Positions 1 through 8,095 of a stretch of 57,625 nt of DNA are shown here, one piece after another (positions within the stretch are counted from its first letter, which is position 1; every line of letters starts with the position of its first letter). The stretch comes from Acetobacter lambici (lineage in GTDB: Bacteria; Pseudomonadota; Alphaproteobacteria; Acetobacterales; Acetobacteraceae), in assembly GCF_011516885.1 (NCBI RefSeq), contig NZ_WOTD01000016.1, positions 1 to 57,625 on the forward strand, read 5' to 3'. A model generated the notes under the pieces. That model did no database searches. It worked only from the letters and a program-made list of their open reading frames with translations, and was not told the origin of the DNA. The position numbers and the translations under genes were made by a program.

Positions 1-98
1 AGCGTCGCATTCGTCTGCCTCCCTCAAAGCGAGAAAAACAGTCAGCACAGGACGCCGGAAAGTACAACCCTCACGTACCATACTCAGGGCTTAACTGA

Positions 99-425
99 CG
101 ACACGCCGTAGCATTGCTGGACCTGCGCGGCCATGCGCCACGCGCCATTCATCTGGTGGGTGTGCAACCCGTGACTATGCAGGACTATGGCGGCGGGTTG
201 ACCAAGGCCGTGGCCGAGCAGGTGCCCCATGCCGTGCGCATGGTGCTGGACCTGCTAGCGCAACGCTGTGGCGTGGTTCCGACCCCATTGCAAAACGCTC
301 CAGAACCGGGTGCGGGGGTCATGACACAGGCCGTGGCCCGCAAAGCCTACGAGCAGGGCCGCCCATCCGAGGAGATGGCCTGCCGTTACGGGGATGAGCG
401 CGTTCTAGCGCGCAGAGGGGTGTAA
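99..425 (+). CDS. hupD: HupD/HyaD-type hydrogenase maturation protease, C-terminal fragment
   Basis: HupD proteases clip the C-terminal tail of the [NiFe] hydrogenase large subunit after the metal site is loaded. The frame carries the family's C-terminal block HLVGVQPVTMQDYGGGL, followed by the usual helix and a short tail ending at TAA 423-425. Only about 108 residues are readable; complete family members have about 200. Directly upstream a TGA at 96-98 interrupts the frame, and no upstream frame within bases 1-95 continues the protein convincingly. The gene may be broken, or the first ~100 bases of the window may be unreliable. A TTG at 114 is the only start-like codon but is unlikely to be a true start. 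It leads straight into hupF, two bases after its stop. Confidence 0.72.
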   Translation, partial: RHAVALLDLRGHAPRAIHLVGVQPVTMQDYGGGLTKAVAEQVPHAVRMVLDLLAQRCGVVPTPLQNAPEPGAGVMTQAVARKAYEQGRPSEEMACRYGDERVLARRGV

Positions 426-427
426 AC

Positions 428-796
428 ATGTGTCTGGGCATGCCAATGAAAGTGCTTCACTGCGATGGCAGCATGGCGCTCTGTGCGGTTGAACCACGCA
501 CGGGCACACAACAGCCCGCCCGACAGGAGCAGGTCGATACCATTTTGGTGCCCGATACGCGGGTAGGGGACTACCTGCTGGTTTTTATGGGCATGGCCCG
601 TGCGCGCATGGAGCCGGTGGAGGCGCAAAAATTGCAGGATGCCCTGCATGCACTTGCCACACTGGCAACAACGCAGGTCGATGGTGGCACTGCAGAGCAG
701 ATCGTAACCAGCGGGTTTGCAGACCTGTGTGCAGCACCACCACGCCTTCCCCCCCACCTACAGGCTGCATTTGATGCAGGGCTTACGGAGGCCTGA
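428..796 (+). CDS. hupF: HupF, HypC/HupF-family hydrogenase chaperone
   Basis: HupF is a HypC-like chaperone of the hydrogenase large subunit, reported to protect the enzyme during assembly under oxygen. The protein begins MCLGMPMKV; Cys2 after Met removal is the family's functional residue, and the fold continues to about residue 80 (GDYLLVFMGMARARMEPVEAQ). At 122 residues it is longer than typical HypC/HupF (75-100), the extra length being a C-terminal tail. A second, shorter homologue (hypC, 6689) lies downstream, so the two roles are divided between two genes. Position between hupD and hupG matches the Rhodobacter and Rhizobium hup order. Confidence 0.9.
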   Translation: MCLGMPMKVLHCDGSMALCAVEPRTGTQQPARQEQVDTILVPDTRVGDYLLVFMGMARARMEPVEAQKLQDALHALATLATTQVDGGTAEQIVTSGFADLCAAPPRLPPHLQAAFDAGLTEA

Positions 797-803
797 ACAC
801 GAT

Positions 804-1214
804 ATGTCCGTCTTGGAACTGCCACTGGTCAAAGGCCTTACAACCCGGCATGGCATGCCCGTCCTGCACACGTTGGAGCAGGCAGGAGCAGGTTTTGTGC
901 TGCTTTTGCTGCCCAGCCATTCCAGAATACATCTGGAAACACCTGATCTGGCGGCCATTTTGCCAGACCTGCTGCAACTGGGGGCCGCAAGCTTGCAGGG
1001 CGCGCAGCCGATTGGCGGTGCCGTAGCCGATGCAACGCTTGAGGCGGCACTGGTTCGCAATGATGGCGATATATCCCTCCCGGCTCTAGTGTTGTTGGAA
1101 AACGGGCAGGTCAAAACCAGTATTTCGCGTATGCGGGACTGGGAGACCTATGTGAGCAGATTTGGGGTGATTTTTGCCTCGCCCGCCACACAGAGCGGGG
1201 AGCCTGTAGCATGA
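804..1214 (+). CDS. hupG: HupG/HyaE-family hydrogenase accessory protein
   Basis: A 136-residue protein of the HyaE/HupG family, thioredoxin-fold accessory factors thought to bind the Tat signal of the hydrogenase small subunit and act in assembly. It shows the hydrophobic central strand (GAGFVLLLLP) and a C-terminal strand-helix pair, with no CxxC redox motif, as expected. I chose ATG 804 because ACGGAGG lies at 784-790 and the preceding gene stops at 796; a reading frame open upstream to 717 would overlap hupF. It overlaps hupH by four bases (ATGA), indicating translational coupling. Confidence 0.82.
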   Translation: MSVLELPLVKGLTTRHGMPVLHTLEQAGAGFVLLLLPSHSRIHLETPDLAAILPDLLQLGAASLQGAQPIGGAVADATLEAALVRNDGDISLPALVLLENGQVKTSISRMRDWETYVSRFGVIFASPATQSGEPVA

Positions 1215-2101
1215 GCGCGTCTTTTATGTTCCCACCCGCAGGGTTTGGGCCGGGGTCGCAGATTGGGCAGGCAGATGAGGAGCTGAATTATCTGGCCATG
1301 CCCTCGGGCGTTACTGTGTACGAACCACATGTGCCAGAAATTGAGGACCCGGCCATTATGGCTGCAACACTCACATTTTTGGAAAACCTGCAAAAACAGG
1401 CGCAGGCCTGGCAGGAAGGGGATGCCTGCCTTTTGCCCAGGCATGATCTGGCTCCCGCATCCGCCGCGGCAGTTAATGACGCGCTGGGTGAGGGAGAGGT
1501 CTCCGCCAGACTGGAAGACACCGCAGGACTGGTGGAAGTGCAGGAAACCGTGTTTGCGGGCGTATGGTCCTTGCGAGCCTATGGTGGCCCGCATGGGCAG
1601 GATGTGCGTGAGCAGGTGGAGGTTTCGGCTTTTCCCAAAGCTCTTGTGGCGCGTGCGTTCCCCGCAAAACGTAGCCGCCCCGATGTGGCCGCCGGTGTGA
1701 GAGACGGGGTAGTGAACGCTCCGGCTATTTTGACTGAACTGTTTGAGCAAAGCGAGAACTGGCACCCCCAGAGCAGCCCCCATGTTGTAAACCTGAGCCT
1801 GCTACCGCACACACCCGAGGATATGGACATGCTGGAGAGTTGTCTGGGCCGGGGGCGGCTGACCATTCTGTCACGCGGGTATGGTAACTGCCGGATAGAG
1901 GCAACAGCCACACCTCATGTCTGGCGTGTGCGGTATTTTAATTCCATGGACACGCTTATTCTGGACACGATCGAGGTGTCCTGCGTGCCGGAGGTCGCCT
2001 GCGCGGCACCGGAGGATATTGCGGATTCCGCAATCCGCCTGCACGAAATCTGCACCGTTTTGCGTGCGGAAAGTGCCAGCCAGCAGGGTGTGGGGGCATG
2101 A
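1211..2101 (+). CDS. hupH: HupH/HyaF-family hydrogenase expression/formation protein
   Basis: A 296-residue member of the HupH/HyaF family needed for maturation of the small subunit of uptake hydrogenases; its precise chemistry is unknown. Diagnostic stretches are the C-terminal block WRVRYFNSMDTLILDTIEV and, immediately after it, PEVACAAPEDIADS. The start overlaps the hupG stop by four bases, and its own stop overlaps hupIJ by four bases, so it sits inside a tightly coupled operon. Length is normal for the family (about 280-300). Confidence 0.88.
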   Translation: MSASFMFPPAGFGPGSQIGQADEELNYLAMPSGVTVYEPHVPEIEDPAIMAATLTFLENLQKQAQAWQEGDACLLPRHDLAPASAAAVNDALGEGEVSARLEDTAGLVEVQETVFAGVWSLRAYGGPHGQDVREQVEVSAFPKALVARAFPAKRSRPDVAAGVRDGVVNAPAILTELFEQSENWHPQSSPHVVNLSLLPHTPEDMDMLESCLGRGRLTILSRGYGNCRIEATATPHVWRVRYFNSMDTLILDTIEVSCVPEVACAAPEDIADSAIRLHEICTVLRAESASQQGVGA

Positions 2102-2925
2102 GCAGCCACACCCCCCGGTTTGAAGGCTCGTATCTGGGTGATGCCACGCGTCTTCCTGATGATGCGATCATGGAGTGCAAAATCTGCTGGAGTGTCTATG
2201 ACCCGGCAGAGGGGTGCGTTGTATGGCAGGTGCCCCCGCATACGCCTTTTGCCAGCCTGCCGGATTATTGGCGCTGCCCGACGTGTGACGGTGCAAAGGA
2301 CCAGTTTATGGTGGTCTCCGCCTCCACCATGCCATCCGCAGTTGGGGCGGAAGTCCCCGCTACCCCAGCCACGCCCCTGCACCGCGATGGGGCACACTCC
2401 ATGGAGCAAAGCCCCGCCAGCAGGTTTGCCCAGACGCTGGAAGGTGTGTTTGCCGATATTTATGCCAGCAAAATGCGGGGCCTGCCGTTTGTGAACGAGG
2501 CCCTGAATGTAAAGGCCGTAGGGTTCTGCACATTTGAGGAACAACTGGTAGGGGCGCTGTTGACCCCTTGGTTTATGAATCTGATTGTGGTCCCCAGCGT
2601 AGGGGCAGATTGGTCGGGCGTGGTCTCAGGCAGTAAAAAGCTACTGGATTTTCCATCCGGTTCGTACGAGTTCACCGCCGCCCTGCGTGATGGAGGGGCC
2701 GAGGCGCTGCCCGGTTATTGGGCGTGTTCGCTGTTCTCACCTGTGTTCAATTTTACCACCATGTTGCAGGCGACCGATACGGCACAGGCGGCCGTACGCG
2801 GTTTGCTGGACCCGGCCCTGAACCCCCAACCAGTTGCCGTGCAGGCGGAACAGCCAACGCCAGAACCTGCCATGGGGCGCAGGAGCCTTCTGGTCGGGCC
2901 GTCAGCCAGACAGGCCGGGGTATGA
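2098..2925 (+). CDS. hupIJ: Rubredoxin-HybE fusion (HupI-HupJ), hydrogenase assembly
   Basis: Two normally separate proteins appear in one 275-residue chain. Residues about 25-70 are a rubredoxin domain with iron-ligating Cys27, Cys30, Cys60 and Cys63 (CKIC and CPTC) and the linking WSVYDPAEG and LPDYWRCPTC sequences. After a linker rich in Ala, Pro and Thr, residues about 107-240 match the HybE/HupJ assembly-chaperone family (RFAQTLEGVFADIYASKM through GYWACSLFSPVFNF). Rubredoxin HupI is linked to small-subunit iron-sulphur maturation in air, and HupJ/HybE to processing. No stop codon or frameshift lies between the domains. The start could also be Met25, which would remove the unconserved N-terminus. 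Overlaps hupH and hupK by four bases each. Confidence 0.9.
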   Translation: MSSHTPRFEGSYLGDATRLPDDAIMECKICWSVYDPAEGCVVWQVPPHTPFASLPDYWRCPTCDGAKDQFMVVSASTMPSAVGAEVPATPATPLHRDGAHSMEQSPASRFAQTLEGVFADIYASKMRGLPFVNEALNVKAVGFCTFEEQLVGALLTPWFMNLIVVPSVGADWSGVVSGSKKLLDFPSGSYEFTAALRDGGAEALPGYWACSLFSPVFNFTTMLQATDTAQAAVRGLLDPALNPQPVAVQAEQPTPEPAMGRRSLLVGPSARQAGV

Positions 2926-3926
2926 TCGGCGGACTTCTCTTATATGGGGGGCAGAATGGCCAGCCATGGGGTGTCCGTACGCATAATGTGGTGGATGCCG
3001 GGTTGTTATGTGCTGGTTTGCAGCCAGAACAGGCTCTGGCGTTGATCGGGCGGGTGTTCAGCCTGTGCCGGGTTGCTCATTTGGAGGCCAGTTCGCGGGC
3101 CTTGGGGTTGGCAGGGCAGTCCGCGTTTGATCCTGCGCGCATGCAGGATGAAATTTTGCAGGACCACGCGTTGGCGTTGCTGGTCACATTGCCTGCGCAA
3201 TTGGGCTTGCCCCCACAGCGCGAGAGCCTGTGCAAAGTGCTCCATAACCGTGAGGCCGGGGCGTCTTTGGTCAAGGAACTTACGGGTTCGGCTACGCCCA
3301 TTGCCAATATGGCAGCACCAGCGTTTGCAGCATGGCTTGCAGGCGGGGTGGCGGAGAACGCGGCTTTTCTGCCCAAATTGTTCAACCGCTGCCATGCCGC
3401 GCTGGAGGGGGCGGGGGCGGATGTGACAATGTGTGGCCTGACCCCACAGGCCATACAGGCATGGCTGAGGCATGACCGCGAGCAGGGCGGGCCTGTTATG
3501 GCGTATGATGCCAGCATATGGCCTGATTATGCGCATTATCCGGTCATGCAGGCACTGGTCGGGCCGGAGGGTGTTCCACCGTTTGCGCGGCTTGTTGCAC
3601 GGATGCTGGAGTTTCTGGTCTGTCTGGAAGGGCGGATGGGGAGCATACCTGATCGCGTTGGCTCTTTTCTGGCCGGTCTGGGGGCCGGGGTGGGGGTGGC
3701 GCGTGCCGCGCGTGGCATGTTGGTCCATGTGGCGCAGGTGCATAATGGTCTGATCACGGATTACCAGATTTTATCTCCCACCTTGTGGCATGTTGCTCAG
3801 GATGGGCTTTTCCGTCAGGCCATCTCCCGCCTGCGTTCGGGCTGCGCTAAGGTGACGGTTGAGTGTGTTCTGGCGGCACTTAACCCTTGTGTCCCTGTTA
3901 CGGTGGAGGCGGCACAGCATGCATGA
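2922..3926 (+). CDS. hupK: HupK, large-subunit-like hydrogenase scaffold protein
   Basis: A 334-residue HupK-type protein, a diverged paralogue of the [NiFe] hydrogenase large subunit believed to act as scaffold during Fe(CN)2CO assembly. The metal-site motifs are reduced: the N-terminal RxCGxC region appears as FSLCRVAHLEAS near residue 47, and the C-terminal DPCxxC region as [14 protein letters not shown] at the very end, so one Cys of each pair remains. I place the start at ATG 2922, which overlaps the hupIJ stop (ATGA); a longer frame would run 200 bases into the previous gene. It overlaps hypA by eight bases. Confidence 0.82.
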   Translation: MIGGLLLYGGQNGQPWGVRTHNVVDAGLLCAGLQPEQALALIGRVFSLCRVAHLEASSRALGLAGQSAFDPARMQDEILQDHALALLVTLPAQLGLPPQRESLCKVLHNREAGASLVKELTGSATPIANMAAPAFAAWLAGGVAENAAFLPKLFNRCHAALEGAGADVTMCGLTPQAIQAWLRHDREQGGPVMAYDASIWPDYAHYPVMQALVGPEGVPPFARLVARMLEFLVCLEGRMGSIPDRVGSFLAGLGAGVGVARAARGMLVHVAQVHNGLITDYQILSPTLWHVAQDGLFRQAISRLRSGCAKVTVECVLAALNPCVPVTVEAAQHA

Positions 3927-4260
3927 AATGTCCCTGTGTGAGAGCCTGATAAGCGTGATCGAGGAAAGCGCGCAACGTGAAGGTTTTACAAAGGTTACCC
4001 GTGTGCGGGTGGAGGTCGGGCGTTTTGCCGGGGTGGAACTGCCCGCCATGCACTTTGGCTTTGAGGTCGTAGCGCGTGGCACACTGGCCGAAGGTGCCAG
4101 ACTGGACTTTGATGTCGTGCCCGGTAGCGCATGGTGTTTTGATTGCGGGCAGACCGTGGAACTCGACAATCGCATGGACCCTTGCCCCATATGCGCGGGT
4201 GTGCGCCTCCAGCCTACGGGCGGGACGGAAATAAGGCTGAAAGACATGGAGGTAATCTGA
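3919..4260 (+). CDS. hypA: HypA nickel-insertion metallochaperone
   Basis: HypA hands nickel to the hydrogenase large subunit together with HypB. The 113-residue protein starts [10 protein letters not shown] with His2, the nickel ligand, and carries the structural zinc site as Cys73, Cys76, Cys89 and Cys92 (CFDC and CPIC). Length is standard (113-120). The chosen ATG lies within the last codons of hupK, because only this start gives the invariant MHE N-terminus. It ends TGA at 4258-4260, overlapping the hypB ATG by one base. Confidence 0.95.
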   Translation: MHEMSLCESLISVIEESAQREGFTKVTRVRVEVGRFAGVELPAMHFGFEVVARGTLAEGARLDFDVVPGSAWCFDCGQTVELDNRMDPCPICAGVRLQPTGGTEIRLKDMEVI

Positions 4261-5192
4261 TGTGTACAACATGTGGCTGTAGCGGTGATGGTGCAACGTT
4301 CGAGGGCGGTGATCACGCCCACCCCCATGGCGCGGAGCATTCCCATGGTCATGCCCACGACCACCCGCATGACCATGGGCACGATCACCCTCACCCCCAC
4401 CCGCATGAAGGGGAGGGCGCGCATGCCGACCTGAACTACGGCAACGGCCCTGCGCGTTCACATGCGCCGGGGTTGTCACAGGCGCGCATGGTGGAAATCG
4501 AGCGCAATATCCTCTCCAAGAACGATGCTTACGCAGCCAGCAACCGTGCCCGCTTTGCGCAGGATGGCAGTCTGGCGCTCAACATGTTGGCAGGCCCGGG
4601 GGCAGGCAAAACTACGTTGCTGGTGGAAACACTCAAAACACTGGCAGGCGCCATTCCCTGTTCGGTTATTGAAGGGGATCAGCAGACCAGTCATGATGCC
4701 GATCGTATTCGCGCAACAGGCACGCCAGCTATCCAGATCAATACCGGTAAGGGGTGCCACCTGGATGCGCACATGGTTGGCCACGCCGTGGAGCATCTTG
4801 GTGTGCACATGGGTGGTATCCTGTTCATCGAAAATGTTGGCAATCTGGTCTGCCCGGCGGCTTTTGATCTTGGGGAAAAGCGACGCGTGACCCTCCTTTC
4901 CGTTACGGAAGGCGAGGATAAACCCCTTAAATACCCGGATATTTTTGAAAAAGCAGACATGGTTCTGCTTACTAAGACCGACCTGCTCCCGCATCTGGAT
5001 GTGAATGTTGAGGTGTTGGAGGCAAACATAAAACGCGTAGCCCCGCAGGCACAGATCCTGCATGTTTCCACCCGCAATGGGCAGGGCATGCCACAATGGC
5101 TGGACTGGCTGAAGGGCGAGCGCCGCGCGCTGCTGCATGCACTGGCGGCACAGGCACAGGCCCGTGCGGACATGCTACGCGCGGCGGAGTAA
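4260..5192 (+). CDS. hypB: HypB GTPase with histidine-rich nickel-binding region
   Basis: HypB is the GTPase that drives nickel insertion. The 310-residue protein opens with the CxxCGC metal motif (Cys2, Cys5, Cys7), followed at residues 19-55 by a stretch with 16 histidines alternating with Asp, Pro, Gly and Ala, typical of HypB proteins that also store nickel. The GTPase domain follows from about residue 75: P-loop GPGAGKTT at 112-119, [11 protein letters not shown], switch regions with [11 protein letters not shown], and base-recognition TKTD. Start at ATG 4260 overlaps the hypA stop by one base. All functional motifs are intact. Confidence 0.96.
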   Translation: MCTTCGCSGDGATFEGGDHAHPHGAEHSHGHAHDHPHDHGHDHPHPHPHEGEGAHADLNYGNGPARSHAPGLSQARMVEIERNILSKNDAYAASNRARFAQDGSLALNMLAGPGAGKTTLLVETLKTLAGAIPCSVIEGDQQTSHDADRIRATGTPAIQINTGKGCHLDAHMVGHAVEHLGVHMGGILFIENVGNLVCPAAFDLGEKRRVTLLSVTEGEDKPLKYPDIFEKADMVLLTKTDLLPHLDVNVEVLEANIKRVAPQAQILHVSTRNGQGMPQWLDWLKGERRALLHALAAQAQARADMLRAAE

Positions 5193-5199
5193 GCATATC

Positions 5200-6687
5200 G
5201 TGGTAACGCCTGCCTGCATTTTGGTTGTTGATGACGAACCACGCTCCGTGGAGGTTATTGCGCGCATCCTGCGTGAGGAATTTGAGGTTCTGAGCGCGAC
5301 AAACGTGGAGCAGGCCCGCGCGTTACTGGAAAACAACTGGGTTCACGCCATTTTTTGCGACCAGCGTATGCCGGGCATGAGCGGTGTGGAATTTCTGGCC
5401 GATGTCCGTGCGCGCTGGCCAGATATCGTCCGCATGATTGTCACCGGTTATACAGAACCGGATGACATGATAGATGCCATTAATCAGGCGGGTATTTACC
5501 AGTATATTACAAAACCGTGGCACCCGGACCAGCTTTTACTGGCTGCACGCAATGCCACGCAGCTGTTTGCCATGCAGCGGGAATACGAGCGCCTCTCTCT
5601 CGAACTCAGGCTGGCTCCCCCCGTGGCGGAGGGGCGTTTGCGCCAGCAGCGTGAGCGGGTGGCGGGTAGCTACCATTTTGACGCCATTATCCGCACCCCT
5701 GCCAGCCCGATGAGCGATGTCTGTCGACAGGCCGCCAAAACAGCGGTGTTTGATATTCCTGTGCTGATTGAAGGAGAAACCGGCACAGGCAAGGAACTGC
5801 TTGCCCGTGCGGTACACTACGCAAGCCAGCGCAGTGCCGGTGCATTTGTTGCCGTCAATTGTGGCGCTATTCCCGACGACCTGCTGGAATCTGAATTGTT
5901 TGGCCACCGCAAGGGGGCTTTTACCGGCGCACATGCAAACCGCCGTGGTCTGGTGGAAGAAGCTGATGGCGGCACGCTTTTTCTGGATGAAATTGGTGAT
6001 ATTTCTCCCGCTTTTCAGGTCAAGATCCTACGTTTTTTGCAAGAAGGCGAATTCCGCCCTCTGGGCACGAACGAAACCACGCGGGTGGATGTGCGCGTGC
6101 TGGCCGCAACGCACAGGGACCTGCGGGCGGAGGTCAGGGCAGGCCGGTTCCGCGAGGATCTGTATTTCCGCCTGACCGGCATGGTTCTGAGCATTCCTCC
6201 CCTGCGGAGTAGACCTGCGGATATTCACGTTCTGGCGCAGCATCTGCTGGATGCAGCCTGTGCCCGCCATGGGCGGCATGTGCGCGGCTTTGCTCCGGGG
6301 GTGCTGGATGTGCTGGTGCAATATGGCTGGCCGGGCAATGTGCGTGAATTACAGAACGAAATCTTACGCATGCTGGTTCTGGCTGAAAGCGATAGTCTGG
6401 GCTTGGACCTGTTATCCCCCGTGGTTATGGGGGCGGAGCCAGTTCCGCAGGCCATTCAGGCACAGGCCGTGGCGGACCCCGTGGTGCATGATGGTGGCAC
6501 CTTGCAGGAGCGCATGGACGCGCTGGAAGCCAATGTGCTGATGGAAACCATCGCCCGGTGTGGTTGGAACAAAAGCCTGACCGCGCGTGAACTGGGCCTC
6601 TCCCGCGTGGGGTTGCGGGCCAAGATCGAGCGCTACGGCATTGTACCCGATGCGGGGAAACAGACTTTACAGAAGGGAAATTCCTGA
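5200..6687 (+). CDS. hupR: HupR/HoxA, NtrC-family sigma-54 activator of hydrogenase genes
   Basis: A 495-residue response regulator. Residues 6-120 form the receiver (acidic pair 11-12, phospho-acceptor Asp54 in CDQRMPGM, Lys in ITKPWHP). The AAA+ domain spans about 165-405, with Walker A GETGTGKE near 192, the sigma-54 loop GAFTGA near 240 and DEIGDIS. A Fis-type helix-turn-helix closes the protein ([22 protein letters not shown]). The start is probably GTG 5200, with GCGGAG about ten bases upstream and the receiver beginning immediately; no ATG fits. In Rhodobacter capsulatus hupR sits in the same place between hypB and hypC. The partner kinase HupT and sensor HupUV are not in this window. 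Confidence 0.93.
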   Translation: MVTPACILVVDDEPRSVEVIARILREEFEVLSATNVEQARALLENNWVHAIFCDQRMPGMSGVEFLADVRARWPDIVRMIVTGYTEPDDMIDAINQAGIYQYITKPWHPDQLLLAARNATQLFAMQREYERLSLELRLAPPVAEGRLRQQRERVAGSYHFDAIIRTPASPMSDVCRQAAKTAVFDIPVLIEGETGTGKELLARAVHYASQRSAGAFVAVNCGAIPDDLLESELFGHRKGAFTGAHANRRGLVEEADGGTLFLDEIGDISPAFQVKILRFLQEGEFRPLGTNETTRVDVRVLAATHRDLRAEVRAGRFREDLYFRLTGMVLSIPPLRSRPADIHVLAQHLLDAACARHGRHVRGFAPGVLDVLVQYGWPGNVRELQNEILRMLVLAESDSLGLDLLSPVVMGAEPVPQAIQAQAVADPVVHDGGTLQERMDALEANVLMETIARCGWNKSLTARELGLSRVGLRAKIERYGIVPDAGKQTLQKGNS

Positions 6688-6688
6688 A

Positions 6689-6970
6689 ATGTGTCTCGGT
6701 ATTCCCGGCCAGATAACGGCCATTGTGGATGAGCAGGCCATGTTGGCCGAGGTGGATGTTTCTGGCGTGCGCAGGCAGGTCGATGTGCTGTGTGTTGCAC
6801 AGCAGGGCAAACCACTGGCAGAACTTGTGGGTACATGGGTGCTTGTGCATGTAGGCTTTGCCATGAGCCGGATAGACGAGACCGAAGCGCGCGAAACCCT
6901 GCGTCTGCTTGCCAGCATGGATGAACTGGCTGGGGAGCTGGACGCCATGCGCACCAGTGCTCAGGCCTGA
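6689..6970 (+). CDS. hypC: HypC hydrogenase maturation chaperone
   Basis: HypC shuttles the Fe(CN)2CO unit from the HypD complex to the large subunit precursor. The 93-residue protein begins MCLGIPGQI with the essential Cys2 and shows the strand pattern ending WVLVHVGFAMSRIDETEA. Length is normal. ATG 6689 starts two bases after the hupR stop, with AGAAGGGA as ribosome-binding site, and hypD follows three bases after its stop. It is distinct from the longer hupF paralogue at 428. Confidence 0.94.
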   Translation: MCLGIPGQITAIVDEQAMLAEVDVSGVRRQVDVLCVAQQGKPLAELVGTWVLVHVGFAMSRIDETEARETLRLLASMDELAGELDAMRTSAQA

Positions 6971-6973
6971 GCC

Positions 6974-8095
6974 ATGCAGTTTGTAAAGGAGTTCCGCAAC
7001 CCCCATCTGGCGGAAGCGCTTCTGGCACAGATCAGTCAGGTTGCGGAGCGTATAGGCCGCACCCGGTCAAGCCCCGTTACGGTCATGGAAGTCTGTGGGG
7101 GGCATACCCACACGATTTTTCGGTATGGGCTGGACCGGCGGCTTCCGGCTAATATCGAGTTCGCACACGGGCCGGGGTGCCCGGTGTGTGTGCTGCCCAA
7201 AGGGCGGATAGAAGACGCCATTGGCATAGCCCACAGGCCCGATGTGATTTTTGCCACCTTTGGGGATGCCATGCGTGTGCCCGGTGGCAGCGGCAGTCTT
7301 TTGCAGGCCCGTGCCGCAGGCGCGGATGTGCGCATGGTTTATTCTCCGCTCGATGCGTTGGCCCTTGCACGAGCCAACCCGGAGCGGCAGGTGGTTTTTT
7401 TTGCATTGGGGTTTGAGACAACAGCCCCCTCCACAGCACTGACTGTTTTGCGGGCTAATGCGGAAAAAATAAGTAATTTTACCATCCTTTGCCAGCATAT
7501 TACCATTATTCCCACGTTGCGTGCCCTGCTGGAGCAGCCCGATTTTAACGTGGATGGGTTTATTGGCCCTGGTCACGTTTCCATGGTGATCGGCACGCAG
7601 CCTTATGCGTTTATTGCGCAGGATTTCAAACGCCCACTGGTTGTGGCGGGCTTTGAACCACTGGATATTCTGCAATCCCTGCTGATGGTGCTTAACCAGA
7701 TCGAGGCAGGGCAGGCGTGTGTGGAAAACCAGTACGCGCGCGTGGTGGCAGCGCAGGGTAACCCGGCGGCCATGGCAGCGATTGACCGGGTTTATGAGGT
7801 CCGGCAGGCGTGCGAATGGCGCGGCCTTGGCCAGATTACCGGGTCCGGCCTGCAATTACGGCCAGAGTGGAGCCAGTTTGACGCGGAAAAGCGTTTTGCC
7901 ATGCAACCCCACCATCTGGCTGATCTGGAACAGTGTCGTTGCGGAGATGTGCTGACAGGGCGGATCAAACCCCCGCAATGTCAGGCGTTTGGGCGTGGCT
8001 GCTCGCCAGATCATCCATCTGGCGCGCTCATGGTCTCGTCCGAAGGGGCCTGTGCAGCCTATTACGAATATCATGGCGTGGGGGAGGCGGCATAA
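6974..8095 (+). CDS. hypD: HypD, iron-sulphur scaffold for Fe(CN)2CO assembly
   Basis: HypD binds HypC and HypE and assembles the cyano/carbonyl iron unit. The 373-residue protein contains the family signatures CGGHTH (41-46), GPGCPVC (66-72), the central GFETTAP and a Cys-rich C-terminal region from about 320 (CRCGDVL, PPQCQAFGRGC, EGACAAYY) that holds the 4Fe-4S cluster. Length matches the family (about 370-380). The final base of its stop codon is the first base of the hypE ATG. Confidence 0.96.
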   Translation: MQFVKEFRNPHLAEALLAQISQVAERIGRTRSSPVTVMEVCGGHTHTIFRYGLDRRLPANIEFAHGPGCPVCVLPKGRIEDAIGIAHRPDVIFATFGDAMRVPGGSGSLLQARAAGADVRMVYSPLDALALARANPERQVVFFALGFETTAPSTALTVLRANAEKISNFTILCQHITIIPTLRALLEQPDFNVDGFIGPGHVSMVIGTQPYAFIAQDFKRPLVVAGFEPLDILQSLLMVLNQIEAGQACVENQYARVVAAQGNPAAMAAIDRVYEVRQACEWRGLGQITGSGLQLRPEWSQFDAEKRFAMQPHHLADLEQCRCGDVLTGRIKPPQCQAFGRGCSPDHPSGALMVSSEGACAAYYEYHGVGEAA

